Source: Thuidium tamariscinum
Taxonomy: Eukaryota; Streptophyta; Bryopsida; Hypnales; Thuidiaceae
NCBI GenBank assembly: GCA_947034885.2
Contig: OX344749.2
Span: forward strand, 40,391,682 to 40,455,681
Length of the DNA: 64,000 bases
Direction of reading: 5' to 3'
Made by a program: the position numbers and the translations under genes. A model generated the notes under the pieces. That model did no database searches, was not told the origin of the DNA, and worked only from the letters and a program-made list of their open reading frames with translations. Position 1 is the stretch's first letter, and each line of letters opens with the position of its first letter. Positions 48,169 through 59,104 of this stretch are shown here, in pieces.

Positions 48169-48734
48169 TTCCCTCTATCCCACTAAAAAGCTCTAAAAAC
48201 TTTCCCCTTGAGAGATTAATTATACTTTGGTCATAGTGCCAACAATATATGCATTTAAGAATGAGATACCAATCCTTTAAATCTATGCAAAATCTTCAAC
48301 TTCGATGCTATTGTTTAAGCACCCAAAATCCATATAGAAAATATGAGCATAATTTGAGCATAATTTAAAATGTTGTCAACTATGTCATTTTAGATGATTT
48401 AAAGGGTGGTGGTAGCAATAGGATTCTAGAATTATGTTTCTCAATTCAAAATATATGCCATAAGGAAACCTAGCCCACTTTATGAACAAATTTTCATATT
48501 GTTGAAGTGGTCACTAAACACTTCATCATCACTATTGTTTGAGGAAGCAATTAGTACAATGTGCTTCATATAGGCAAGGCAAAGCTTGCTAGGCTAGAGC
48601 AATGCTCCCAAATTGTTACATTGATATCCTTCAACACAACAAACATGTACTCAATAGTTGAAATGAAGAAATAGAGTTTTTTAGTAGAACAAAAACTTCA
48701 CTCTATTTAGAGGATTTTAGTAGGATAGAAGGAG
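48169..48734. mobile_element. Stowaway-like MITE, 566 bp
   Basis: Left end TTCCCTCTATCCCACTAAAA and inverted right end TTTTAGTAGGATAGAAGGAG, both flanked by TA (48167-48168, 48735-48736). The CTCCCTC-type terminus is diagnostic of Stowaway MITEs, moved by mariner-like transposases. No open frame. Confidence 0.85.
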
Positions 48735-49639
48735 TATCTTGTTTTTGACCCTCAATCACTAACTTTTAACCTAAGTAACATATAATGACAAGAATTAAGA
48801 AGTTTGACACCAATACTTGAAGGTTTGAATCTTTCAAATGTTATCCTCAATTTGTTTGACTTCTTAAAGCATTTGGCACCATTTAAATGATAATGTAGAA
48901 AAGATTCCAAACATAGTCAATTGCAAGTATAGCATGACATTTGAAAGTCTCTCAAATGCAAACAAAATGTCCTCTAATCTTCAAAATTTAAAAGATATGG
49001 TCATTTATAAGTTAATTACATATATGACAACTTTTGTGACCTAAAAATCAATTAAAAAGGATTTATTGCATATCTAAGGTCAATATGTATGCCTTCTTTT
49101 AGCATCAATCACTCATTGTAACATGGTAGGTATGGAATGGCAGACTACAAAGTTTGGAACTACTAACTACGTATATTGAGGTCAGATTTGTCACATTCCA
49201 TATGAAATCACTTCTTTTTGCATGAAATTTCCTTTTGTCAATCGCATTTAGAATTTTTAGAGTTTCATCAATAAATATTTCTTATTTAATAACCATTGGC
49301 AAGGTCACATAGCTTCAATATAGTTATCACTATAGTTCTCAAAGCTTTACAAAATTTGTGTGACCTATAGCAACAAGTCCTAACTAAGGTTGTGACTAAG
49401 TTAAGCTTATAGCATCATTGCACTGAGAAAGTTGCCTACACTAGATTACTTTTTATATTGCATTTTTCATTATTTTTTCACAATTCAAATTTTTTTCATT
49501 AAAATTTTATACATTTCAATTATATTGCATGAGAATTTATGAAAATTTCATGACACACCATATTCAATTATTTTTTGAATTATTTTTTGACAAATCTAAC
49601 TTGAGCATAGGATAATGTCCACACTCTTCCTAAAGTTAC

Positions 49640-50580
49640 CTTGAGCTCGCCTAAGGTTTGGCATGATTGGCTATGTTAGACTACATCTTTGACAAGTTTC
49701 CAATTATTCTCTAGTGGAATGAGATAAAAAAAATGCCACATGTAGCTACTTTTGGACTAAATTGTAATGAGTGAATTTTGGACAAAACATTCAAATATCT
49801 CCAAATAATAACATCCAGGATCTTCAAATGTTATGTAGTAATCTTCTAATATTTTACATGATCTCTTAATAACCATTTTTTTCAATTATTATTTTTGAAC
49901 CCTTTGAAAGTCCAAAAGTAGTTAAATGGCCTGCAAATATTTTTATCTTTTGCAAAACCACCTCAAATCATGAGAGATGTCCTTCTACTTTTAAAAGTAG
50001 GAACTTCACAACTTGATGAATATTGCTTATATGCCATTGATTCTCCAAACATGTACCTGTCTTGAACTTTTGTCAACTTTAAAGGTGGATTTGTCTATCC
50101 AACAAATAGATTCCTAATCTTCATCACTCAATCCATAGTACCATTTTGCAAAATCCAATCATTGAGACATGTAAAGAGGTCTCAAGAAAAAATTATTTTC
50201 AATACAATTTTGCTAAAAATGACATGGATGTGCATAGCACAATGAATTGTCCTATAAGTCACTTCAATAGGGCAATCATTGATAATATCTTAAGCATAAA
50301 ATGATGATTGATGATGAGATCTTGAGAATAATAAAATTCTATAAAGATCTCTCTTACCAAAAAATTTAGGCCTTCTTGTGCTTATATTTCCATTATAAGT
50401 TCTACCCACTTTAAATTGCTTGATAATTGTTTACACTATTGTTGTAGGCACTCCTACAATGGTAGTAATATTTGTACCTTTCATTTTTCCCATACTCATT
50501 CTCACAATGGGGGTATGAATTTTATTTGAAATTGTCTTGATTTTGAAGCACAAACAATTTGCTATCACCTTTCTTATAAA
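49640..50580 (-). pseudogene. Second decayed Tc1/mariner-type transposase
   Basis: Reading the minus strand from about 50580 down: a helix-turn-helix-like ITTIVGVPTT with a downstream FKVGRTYNGN, then STRRPKFFGKRDLYRI (like the GRP..L..RD linker) near 50370-50410, a KSTFKVDKSSRQVHVWR block near 50060-50100 (the DES.F...R..VWR region around the first catalytic Asp), and a MI.GGFAKDKN block near 49950-49970 where the usual Trp is a stop. It has several stops and frame changes. It belongs to a different subgroup from the fossil at 17985-18890. Ends were not found. Confidence 0.65.
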
Positions 50581-50918
50581 AACAAAAATCAAGTATGCTC
50601 AATTTTCTTTATCCAACACACTTCATTCAATTAAATCATTACATACATTCAATCAACTCGCTACAATATCTATGATATTTTGAATAATCAATTATCCAAA
50701 ATATCATGTTGACAAGTCAAATTTTCAATTTATGTCTAATTAATTAGCTTCTAAGTGGGAATGCAATCCACTTGTCGACTTAGTACTTCTTTAAATATAA
50801 AGCAAATTGAGATCTATAATTAATCATGTAAAGTCAAATAGGGCAATTAGAATGTGTGCAATTTAAGTTGAAAACATGTAAAAGAAGAAAATTGAATAGT
50901 ACTTTTCAAATTGAATGT

Positions 50919-51650
50919 GGGTGAATGCAAGAAATACTTGTACTATTTTCCGTCACAAGCTAAGTGCTGATCTGTTTTTTGGCCATAACTTTTGCATCTT
51001 TGCTCGAAATGACTCAAGATTTCTAGAGAAGGTACTCATGTCTATCATACACCTTACATAATTTTTTCATAATTTTCAAAAATAGTTTAATACTAAAATA
51101 GTACTAGTGATTAAATGTCACAAATGAGAATTTGGAGGTTTTTAGTACTAAGGAGTACCTTTTTTTAATGATTTTGAGATGAAATTTGGATGAGATGGTC
51201 TTCTAGTAGATTTACATCTCTCCATGCGAGGGATTTTGAAAAAAGTTATTTTTGTGTGGTGTAGAAGTCTACAAAGTGAGCTTCTTTTTGCTTGAATTTT
51301 GAAACATATGAAATATTATTTTGGTGTTTTTTTGGTGAATGACCATCTCCATAGAATTGTTGCAAATGGACACTTTTTATTTTTTGAATTTACTTATTTT
51401 TACTATTTTTCCCAAATTAAAACATGAAAGTATGTATTTTCTTGAGGTTTGGCACTTTTTAAATTCTCCTACTTAGAGAATTTTTCTATCAATTTCCTTC
51501 GGTGAAAACCTTCATCTTAGAGGTCTATACATTGTTCATATTTTTCAAGTTTTTTTCAAATTAATTTTCTAATTTTAAAGTACTCCAAAAAAAGTCATGA
51601 GTACTGTAGTAAAACGCAACAAATAGTACAGGTGTTTCTTGCATTCACCC
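50919..51650. mobile_element. GGGTGATTGCAAGAAA-family MITE, 732 bp
   Basis: Ends GGGTGAATGCAAGAAATACT and TTTCTTGCATTCACCC. The matching A-to-T substitution in both ends (GAATG/CATTC) shows the termini have stayed complementary. Flanks are ATGT and ATAT, a possible degraded 4-bp duplication. It lies 22 bp from the next copy. Confidence 0.85.
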
Positions 51651-51672
51651 ATATTCAGAATAGTGGCTTTTT

Positions 51673-52392
51673 GGTGATTGCAAGAAATACTTGTACTATT
51701 TTATGTCACATATTGCATATTGATTTTTTTTTTGGTCATAATTTTTATGGAATGGCTCCAATTGATTCAATATTTATAGAGAAGTTATTCATGACTATAA
51801 TAAACCTTCTTTAAGTTTTTCATAATTTTCAAAAATAGTTTACCATCCAAAAATAAACCCCAATTGAATGTTACACTAGCCAATTTGGAGGTTTTTAGTA
51901 CTTTTTAGTATCCAAAAAAACGAATTTTGAGCTAAAGTTTGGATGGAATGGTCTTCTAATAGACTTCTTGCTGTTCAAAGAAGGAATTCAAATAAAAATC
52001 ATTTTTATGATATGTGGAAGTCTACAAAGTGAGCTCCTTTTTGCTTGCATTCTAAAACATATAAAGTATTATTTTAGGGATTTTTTTTACGAATGACCAT
52101 CTTCATAAAGTTGTTGCAAATGTCTACTTTTGATTTTGTAAATTTACTTAATTTTTCTATTTTTTTCCTAATTAAAACTTCATAGTATGTCTTTTCTTGA
52201 GATTTGGCACTTTTCTAGTTCTCCTCCTTAGAGAATTTTTCTATGCAATTCCTTCCTTAGGTAACTCAGTCTTAAAGGTGTATACATTAGTCATATTTTT
52301 TGAATTAAAAAATAATAATTTTTAAAATTTTTAAGTACTTCTAAATAATCATGAAAACACAACAAATAGTACAAGTGTTTCTTGCAATCACC
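51673..52392. mobile_element. GGGTGATTGCAAGAAA-family MITE, 720 bp
   Basis: Begins GGTGATTGCAAGAAATACTT and ends AAGTGTTTCTTGCAATCACC. CTTTTT is repeated on both sides (51667-51672 and 52393-52398). The interior resembles the preceding copy throughout (for example AAGTCTACAAAGTGAGCT and GAATGACCATCT), in the same orientation. Confidence 0.85.
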
Positions 52393-52399
52393 CTTTTTG

Positions 52400-54060
52400 T
52401 AATTTTAGGGCAAACTACTCTAGAATCTCACAAAAACTACAATTTCAATAAAAAAATTTATGATTCCTCTTGGATTGATTCATGAAACAAGCATGCATCA
52501 AGTGCACATTCACCTTTGGAAAATATGTGCCCTACTTCAAATTGGCCCCAAGATATTGAGATTCCAAATCAAGGTGGTAATAGGCAATTAGGCATGACTA
52601 TGTAACTCTGCATCTCCACTATCTAGTGCAGGTGTTTTTTTTTGGCAATTTATCGCCAACTTCCCACTCTAGCTCATCAATGTTTGTGACTCCTTCCCAA
52701 TATTGACCTCTGGTGGTACGCCATAGAGGGCTTTACTATTCGTTAAAATGATGTTCATGTGCCATTTTCAACATATTCCATGCCCACTCCTCCAAAATAT
52801 TGCCATTTTGTCTTAACAAAATTCACCATTTCTGCAAGGAGTCAGTAACCATTGTGTGACTTGAAGTTCATCAGCTGTGTAGTGTACGATTCTGGGGTTG
52901 CATGTGGAATTTGAGTGAAGTATGTAAGTTGAGCCAACTGCAAAACTTTGCTTGGAAATACGATTGATGTGCACACTTTAATTGTGCCAGTGTCCAGATG
53001 TGCTTCTCGATGAGTTTCAATCAGTTGTGATCGATAACTAAGTTAATCAGTGGTTTGTGAGATTAATTGTATGACGATTAATTGTATGACGATGTCTCGT
53101 GCGCTGAAATCATGTCCGTGAGCGCGTGAAAGATACATAACTCACTTGTGATTTACAAGATGTGCAGACGGGGTCGAAGCGGGAGGACATTCACTTTCCG
53201 GCTGTATCACATTTTCGGCTGCATTAAGCGTGGCAGTGAACTGAAGGTATGCAATCCATCAGCGTACTTGTTCAGCTGACTCTGTCGGTGGTGCTGCTTG
53301 CTGTCATTAGACTGCGCATCTCATCCTCCGTGGCAACGGCGTTGACATCGGAGGGACTACGTGATCAGGGTTGTTACGAAATCATTGTTAACTAAGTGAC
53401 GTCAAATCCTTTACAATGGAGAGAGCAATTTGAAATGGTTTTCCGCTCTCACACTGACCTCTTCTCTCGATCGCAGGATGCAGGAGGACCGCATTCAGTG
53501 GGAAAGCAGCACTTGGTCCATGTCAGGCGAGGGGAAGGAATTCTCTAACGAGGACGGTAAACCTTGTCACAGAAGCCTCCTTAAGCAGGGTTTGGCGGCT
53601 GAATAACCCACGCACCAGCCATAATTAACAGATAGTAGAGGGACCCATTCTCACACATGCCCCATCAACAATAAATAGGTACCCTATTCCAAACAAGATT
53701 GGAATGGATTTCCATTTTCTCCTTGGAATGTGTGTCTTTGTACTTTTCAAGGCTTAGACCAGTAAGTTAATGACACATAAGTGAGCATAAATGTAGGACG
53801 TAATTAGTGGGAAAGTATTCTTGAGTGATGGAAATTGGATGACTCTAAATGTTGGTTATAGGTCAAGCCCAACTTTTGCCTTTCAAAATTCATAGTTATT
53901 TCAATTCAAGAGATAAAATTACCAAAAATTTTACAATCTTCATCATTTTTGTCAATGCACCTCTAAAAATATTTGTTTTGCCTTGCACTTACCTAAATCA
54001 TGTCGAGATGTGCTTATTTTATCGGTTATGGGTCCCTCTACCATAATCATGCTTAGCATG
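52400..54060. other. Intergenic DNA including a GC-richer island without a gene
   Basis: About 52860-53640 is clearly less AT-rich than its surroundings and contains a CRE/TGACG-like GTGACGTCA near 53397 and a direct repeat of ATTAATTGTATGACGAT near 53065-53090. No open frame of note and no domain are present. It could be an old promoter or exon remnant. Confidence 0.35.
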
Positions 54061-54063
54061 TTA

Positions 54064-54505
54064 GAGCATCCCTAGTGCTGGACACGGAAGAAGGCTCTGG
54101 CCGGCTCCGCATGCCATGTGAATCTTTGCTGCCCCACCGCGTGGCTCAACAAAGCAGACGAGAAGGGAAAGTGGCTCACAATCCTAGAAAGTAGCTTGGT
54201 CATGTCATGGGTTGTAGCCCAACTTTTTAGTTTTGAAGTGGGGTCGGGTGGATCTTTCCTCTTCGCCCAGTATAGCAGTGTGGGGACCCTCTGCCTTTAT
54301 AGCAATGCTCCCATTTTGGAAAGCAAGCCTCAACACATACCATGTGTTGCCTCCCTCTCCCCAATTCGCCATGTGCTGGGCAAATTTCGCTGCGGCTGGG
54401 CATTTCCTGTGCCAAATATTGAGTGCGGTGGGGAACTAGTTGGTACTCCACTCTGAAACAACATACCCAACTTGTGTGATATGTTGCATGGCGCTGGGGA
54501 TGCTC
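54064..54505. mobile_element. PIF/Harbinger-like MITE, 442 bp, TTA target duplication
   Basis: Starts GAGCATCCCTAGTGC and ends GCGCTGGGGATGCTC, with TTA on each side (54061-54063 and 54506-54508). Same family as 12565-13025. The 112-codon plus-strand frame inside is a by-product of its GC-rich sequence. Confidence 0.85.
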
Positions 54506-55097
54506 TTAAACTTGCCAGCTTGCCCCTAAATCTGCATAGCGTTAGCTCTTTGCTACAGTAGCTCTGACACTACGTGAACAAGACAAACAGTCATTACTAC
54601 CCCCACCAACTTCTAACTCCGCCCTCCACCGGACCTTCCACCTAGGTTCGGAAGAAATTGATAATTGTTGTTGAAAACGTTCTCCACTTTAGGTATAGGG
54701 GTACTTTTCCTCTAAGAGTGCCGTCGTAGCAACAAGTGGGAACAGACCCTTAGAGCATATTGAATCACATATATTAGTAGTGAAATGGAAAAGAGGTGCA
54801 ACAAATTTATTTTTCCTGACAATTGTTAAATAGATAATGTATATAATACCATTTGTCAGTCTCAAGATTCACACTAAGCAAATCTCTTTTTTGTCAAAGA
54901 TTCTATTTTATTAGGGCTTAGGAAATAGATTGGCTTGTCAAACCCTCACAACCCTCTAGAGAGCCCAATATTTCTCTTAATGGTGTCTATGTATGTTCAA
55001 CGATGGAGTATAATTAATCAATACTAACAAATATGTAGTGAAATCCCGCATAATTGTGATTTTGAACTTCATGTTTCGAAAGTTGAATAGCAATATA

Positions 55098-55829
55098 GGG
55101 TGATTGCAAGAAAGACCGGTACTATTTTGTGTCACACTTTGAATGTCAAAGTTGTTATTGATAATAACTTTTAAAGTATGAACCATATTAACTTGAAATT
55201 TTGACTAAAGATTTCTGATATGACAACAATCAAATTCCTTATTTTTCAGAAATTTTAAAAAATAATTTTATAATTAAATTTCAATCAAGCTAATTTGTCA
55301 CACTTTGCGGTTTAGGGGTTTTTAGTACTGGGGAGCATCCAAAATTAATGATCTAAAGCTGAAATTTCTGTGGCCTATTCCCATACTAGATAGGCATGTT
55401 TCTACCAAAGGAATTCTCAAAAATCATTATTCTCTTTCCTCTACATGTGCGCGAACAGGCCTCCCTTGCGCGCATACTTTTGAACATTTAAGATGGTTTT
55501 GAGATCATTCTTTTGGTGAAATCTCTTCATTATAAAGTTCTCCCAAATTTCCAATTTTTAGTTTTTTTTAAAATTCTTTTTCCTATTTTTTACAAATTAA
55601 TTTGTCAAAGTACCTATTTTCATGAAAATTTGCACTTTTCTAGTTCTCCTACTTAGAGAATTTTCCTACACTTTTCCTTTGTAGGGTATCTTCTTCTTAG
55701 AGGTATATACATAAAACATATTTTTAAAATTTTTAAAATTTTTTTTTCTAATTATACAATACTCCCGAAAATTTCAGCAGTACTGTGGAAAACGCTACAT
55801 AAATTGGTCAGTCTTTCTTGCAATGACCC
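55098..55829. mobile_element. GGGTGATTGCAAGAAA-family MITE, 732 bp
   Basis: Starts GGGTGATTGCAAGAAAGACC and ends GTCTTTCTTGCAATGACCC. TATA is duplicated at 55094-55097 and 55830-55833. Its interior is the best match for the fragment in FGT1 intron 19. Confidence 0.87.
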
Positions 55830-57012
55830 TATATTGTTCATTGAGCATACCAGTATTGACAACTTGAGAATGATTTATTTGGCAGGTTGTTACCACAGGT
55901 TGTTAAAACAAATTGGATTGCCTTCTAAACAGTAGGGACACATCGACATATTGCATTCAAGAGCAAATTGTGAGTGTAATTGGAGCTCTACAAAATAGAC
56001 TCACTCTGTAAGCTAGCTTGTGAGGATTGGAGAATCATGTAAGTTAGTTCACAGCAATTTGAATGTATTAGACCATCCCCATCCCTGCACAAGATAAGAC
56101 TCAAACTAGCTATGAAGCCAGGCCGAGCAACAAAGAGTTCCCCTCGGCATGCAAAACACAACTTAGAAAAAGACCGGCCACAGCCAATTTTCTCGAAGAG
56201 ACAGCAAAATGGAGAGTGAGGGGCCGAGCGCGGTATGTGGTGTAGCTCTCTTCCCAAAGTACATTCCTCAACTTTTGTCACAATGATTTACCAAAATAAT
56301 GGTAAAATGAAACATAGCTAATCAAAGAACTAATTATAATATATATAGTAGTATGTAAATGTACTTTGGCATTTTGATTATGTAATAGGCCATTAGCATT
56401 TGCATTAACAAATTAAATGTGAGTGGATTTAGCTCTTTAAATGATTGGCAATGACATAATTAGTTTATTAGCTTGTTTGAAATTGAGTGTGAGGGATAAA
56501 TAATAAGTGGAAATAATTTAAAATCATTTCAAGGTTTATTTAGCTAATAATCTAGTATTAAGAGTATAAACAAGGAAGAGTTTGAAAACATATTAGATTT
56601 TAGCATTGCAAGTATTTATTAACTAATTTTGGTTAGTAAAAATTTCATATTGGATGGTGAGATTGAATTAATGAAAATGTAAAAATCAATGACTTTTTCA
56701 TTCTTTATTAAAAATATATTATACTAGTTTAATTTAATCATATATGTGCATAAATTTTGGAAATAAAAATGATGCAATATACAACAAATTATTGAAAATA
56801 TTACATTTTCATATTTTCTATTCATTTTTATTTTTAATTATAAATTTATAAAATTAGTGATGCATAACTTGAATTTTTTTGACTATTTTTACTTTATAAA
56901 GCACTCTTATAAAAATAGAACGTTTCAAATCTTATATCTAAGAAGAATTATTTTTTTCATTTCTTCATAATATTTACTCCATATTTTTTAACAAGAATAG
57001 GAGCATTTTTCT

Positions 57013-57945
57013 TTAACCCCTAAAGTTCTTTGACTATGTTTCCACTAAAAACTTTCCAAAACTGTCATTTTTAGTGCAAGTACCAAGTTTTAGAAAAAAA
57101 ATATTTTTGGACAAATGTAACCATAGGATCTTGTAGTAAAGTAGATAGAGATGATGTGGAAAAAATTTCAGAAGAATCCACCGTGTGGATTGCAAGATAT
57201 TAGCGTTTGAATTTGAAAATTTCATTTTTTTAACCCTGCTGAAAATTGGGCAGCTGCGGTTCAGAAGGTCTGATTTGTATGAAAAAATGGTCAAAATGGT
57301 TGTGCTTCTTTGGATTCTTTAGTAAGAACAAGTTGGCTACGTGCTCAAAAAATTTCAAATCATTTGGAATTGTACAACATATAGAAAAAAAATAGTAAGT
57401 AGAAAGAAGTAGTGAATCATGTAATATACTAAATTGTTAAGAATTTAATTATAGAATTAAAAAATGACAATCCCAACTGTTGTGACATTATAATAAAATA
57501 TCTACATCTAATGTTTTTATTGTTTTTCAAAAATATTGAAAATTGAATTAGATAAACGATTTCAAAGTTTATTTCAAAGTAAAGAATCTATAACTGCCCA
57601 CAAACTAAAAAACTTCATAACTTTCATCTCATTGATCAAATTAGAATGATTTAAAGCTTTCCATGTATATATAAGTTTGACAAACCAATTTCAAATTTCA
57701 ATTTTTCAAAAAAGTGATTTTTTCAGATCTGCCCGAACTGCCCGAGTTGAGAAAAAAGCAACATATTATGCAATAACTTTTTGACAATGTAGTCAAAAGT
57801 TATGAAAATTGTTGGGCCTTAAAGATATTCCTAGATCCCATGTTGTGTAAAAAATTCAAAGAAAAATATTAAAAACTCCATTCACAGGTACCTACCCAAA
57901 AAAGTTATGTTGCCAAAAACAAAGGGTTGGTCCTTTAGGGGTTAA
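57013..57945. mobile_element. TTAACCCCTAA-family element, both ends present, 933 bp
   Basis: TTAACCCCTAAAGTTCTTTG at the left and CCTTTAGGGGTTAA at the right. The interior is the reverse complement of the tandem copies at 14086-15492 (AAATCATTTGGAATTGTACA, for example, mirrors TACAATTCCAAATGATTTGA there). No coding sequence. Confidence 0.75.
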
Positions 57946-58564
57946 TATGAGTTGATTTGCTTAATTTCTATTTCTAAGTGTTGTGTACTTAAGGTTGAAG
58001 GTAATACTGAATACTTTAAGAAAACAATTTGAAGGAATGTACATTGTAGATCAAAAAAATTGTAATTCAATTTAGAAAGATATATTCAAAGTTTTAAATG
58101 TTATAAAAAGCTCAATTGACTATTTATTTATTTATTTATTTATTTGTCTTGCAAATACATAAATTCTATAGAGGTTCAATCTAAATTAATAATGATTTAT
58201 TATAAATAGAATGGCAAAAACTATAAAATGATATAATCTTAAATCAACTCTATTATTATAAAAAGATATTTTGCTGAAAATTAAACTTAAGTAGGTGTCT
58301 TTGCTTGGAAGACCTTCTTCATGCTTTTATATATTATGTTCTATAACATTGGAATGGTTACCTAGGCTATTCAAATAGAACCATCACAAAAAGATCAAAA
58401 TTATTTCTTAAGTTTATATGTATAATTTTCAATACTCAATAGAGGTATGTTAATTTTATTAAAAATTGACTATTAAAATTAGTTCATTGATTATTTGAAA
58501 AAATTCTCAAGACCTTGTTTAGTTTAGAAACTAAAATTTATTACTTCTTCTTGAAAATAAAATC

Positions 58565-59104
58565 ATGTGGAATGGAAAATGTGTTCAAGAAGAAAATGAT
58601 GGTAAACATTTCAAATATGATTTTGATTCTTTTTATTCATGTGAAATAAAAAATGCTCATCGTCTTGATGATGGAAGACATTCATTTGAAGAATGTATTT
58701 CACCAAGTGGTAAATGCTATTCTAGATGTCATCCACAAAAATATCCTTTTGATCCTTATTATGGACCCAATACTCCTCCTACAAAAATAACAAGAACTAG
58801 TACTCTTTCTAAAACTCTTAGTTCAAAAATTTCACAAAATAATGACGACATATACAATGATGAATTTAGATCATTTAGCAAATTTGGAGTTTTGGGTGAT
58901 AGCAACTCAAGTAAATGTTGTAACAATAATTTGCCTTGGATTAAATATGAATCTCAATGTGAGCCAAAAATTCAATCAAAAAAAGAAGAAGAAAAAGAAA
59001 TTTCAGAAATGTTTAGAAATAGGACTCATTTTTGTCCAATACCTAATACAAAAATAAATAGAAATAAAAGGTATAGTAATATTCCTTCATGGTGGCCCTC
59101 TTAA
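58565..59104 (+). CDS. Unrecognised 179-aa AT-rich protein gene with nine cysteines
   Basis: A 180-codon open frame (with stop) in DNA rich in A and T, where a stop should appear about every 12 codons, so chance is very unlikely. Codons end almost always in A or T, unlike the GC-rich psaK and DnaJ-type genes. The protein is hydrophilic, with no signal peptide or membrane helix. It has Cys in SPSGKCYSRCH and KCCNNN contexts, a PFDPYYGPNTPPTK segment, a Ser/Thr-rich middle, a KKEEEKEISEM charged helix, and the end SWWPS. I do not recognise the family. No neighbouring gene suggests a role. More exons may lie upstream. Confidence 0.6.
   Translation: MWNGKCVQEENDGKHFKYDFDSFYSCEIKNAHRLDDGRHSFEECISPSGKCYSRCHPQKYPFDPYYGPNTPPTKITRTSTLSKTLSSKISQNNDDIYNDEFRSFSKFGVLGDSNSSKCCNNNLPWIKYESQCEPKIQSKKEEEKEISEMFRNRTHFCPIPNTKINRNKRYSNIPSWWPS

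Noticed and set aside
54118-54456. 112-codon plus-strand frame, with overlapping frames on both strands
   Set aside because: Lies wholly within a TTA-flanked MITE; open frames in several phases reflect its base composition.
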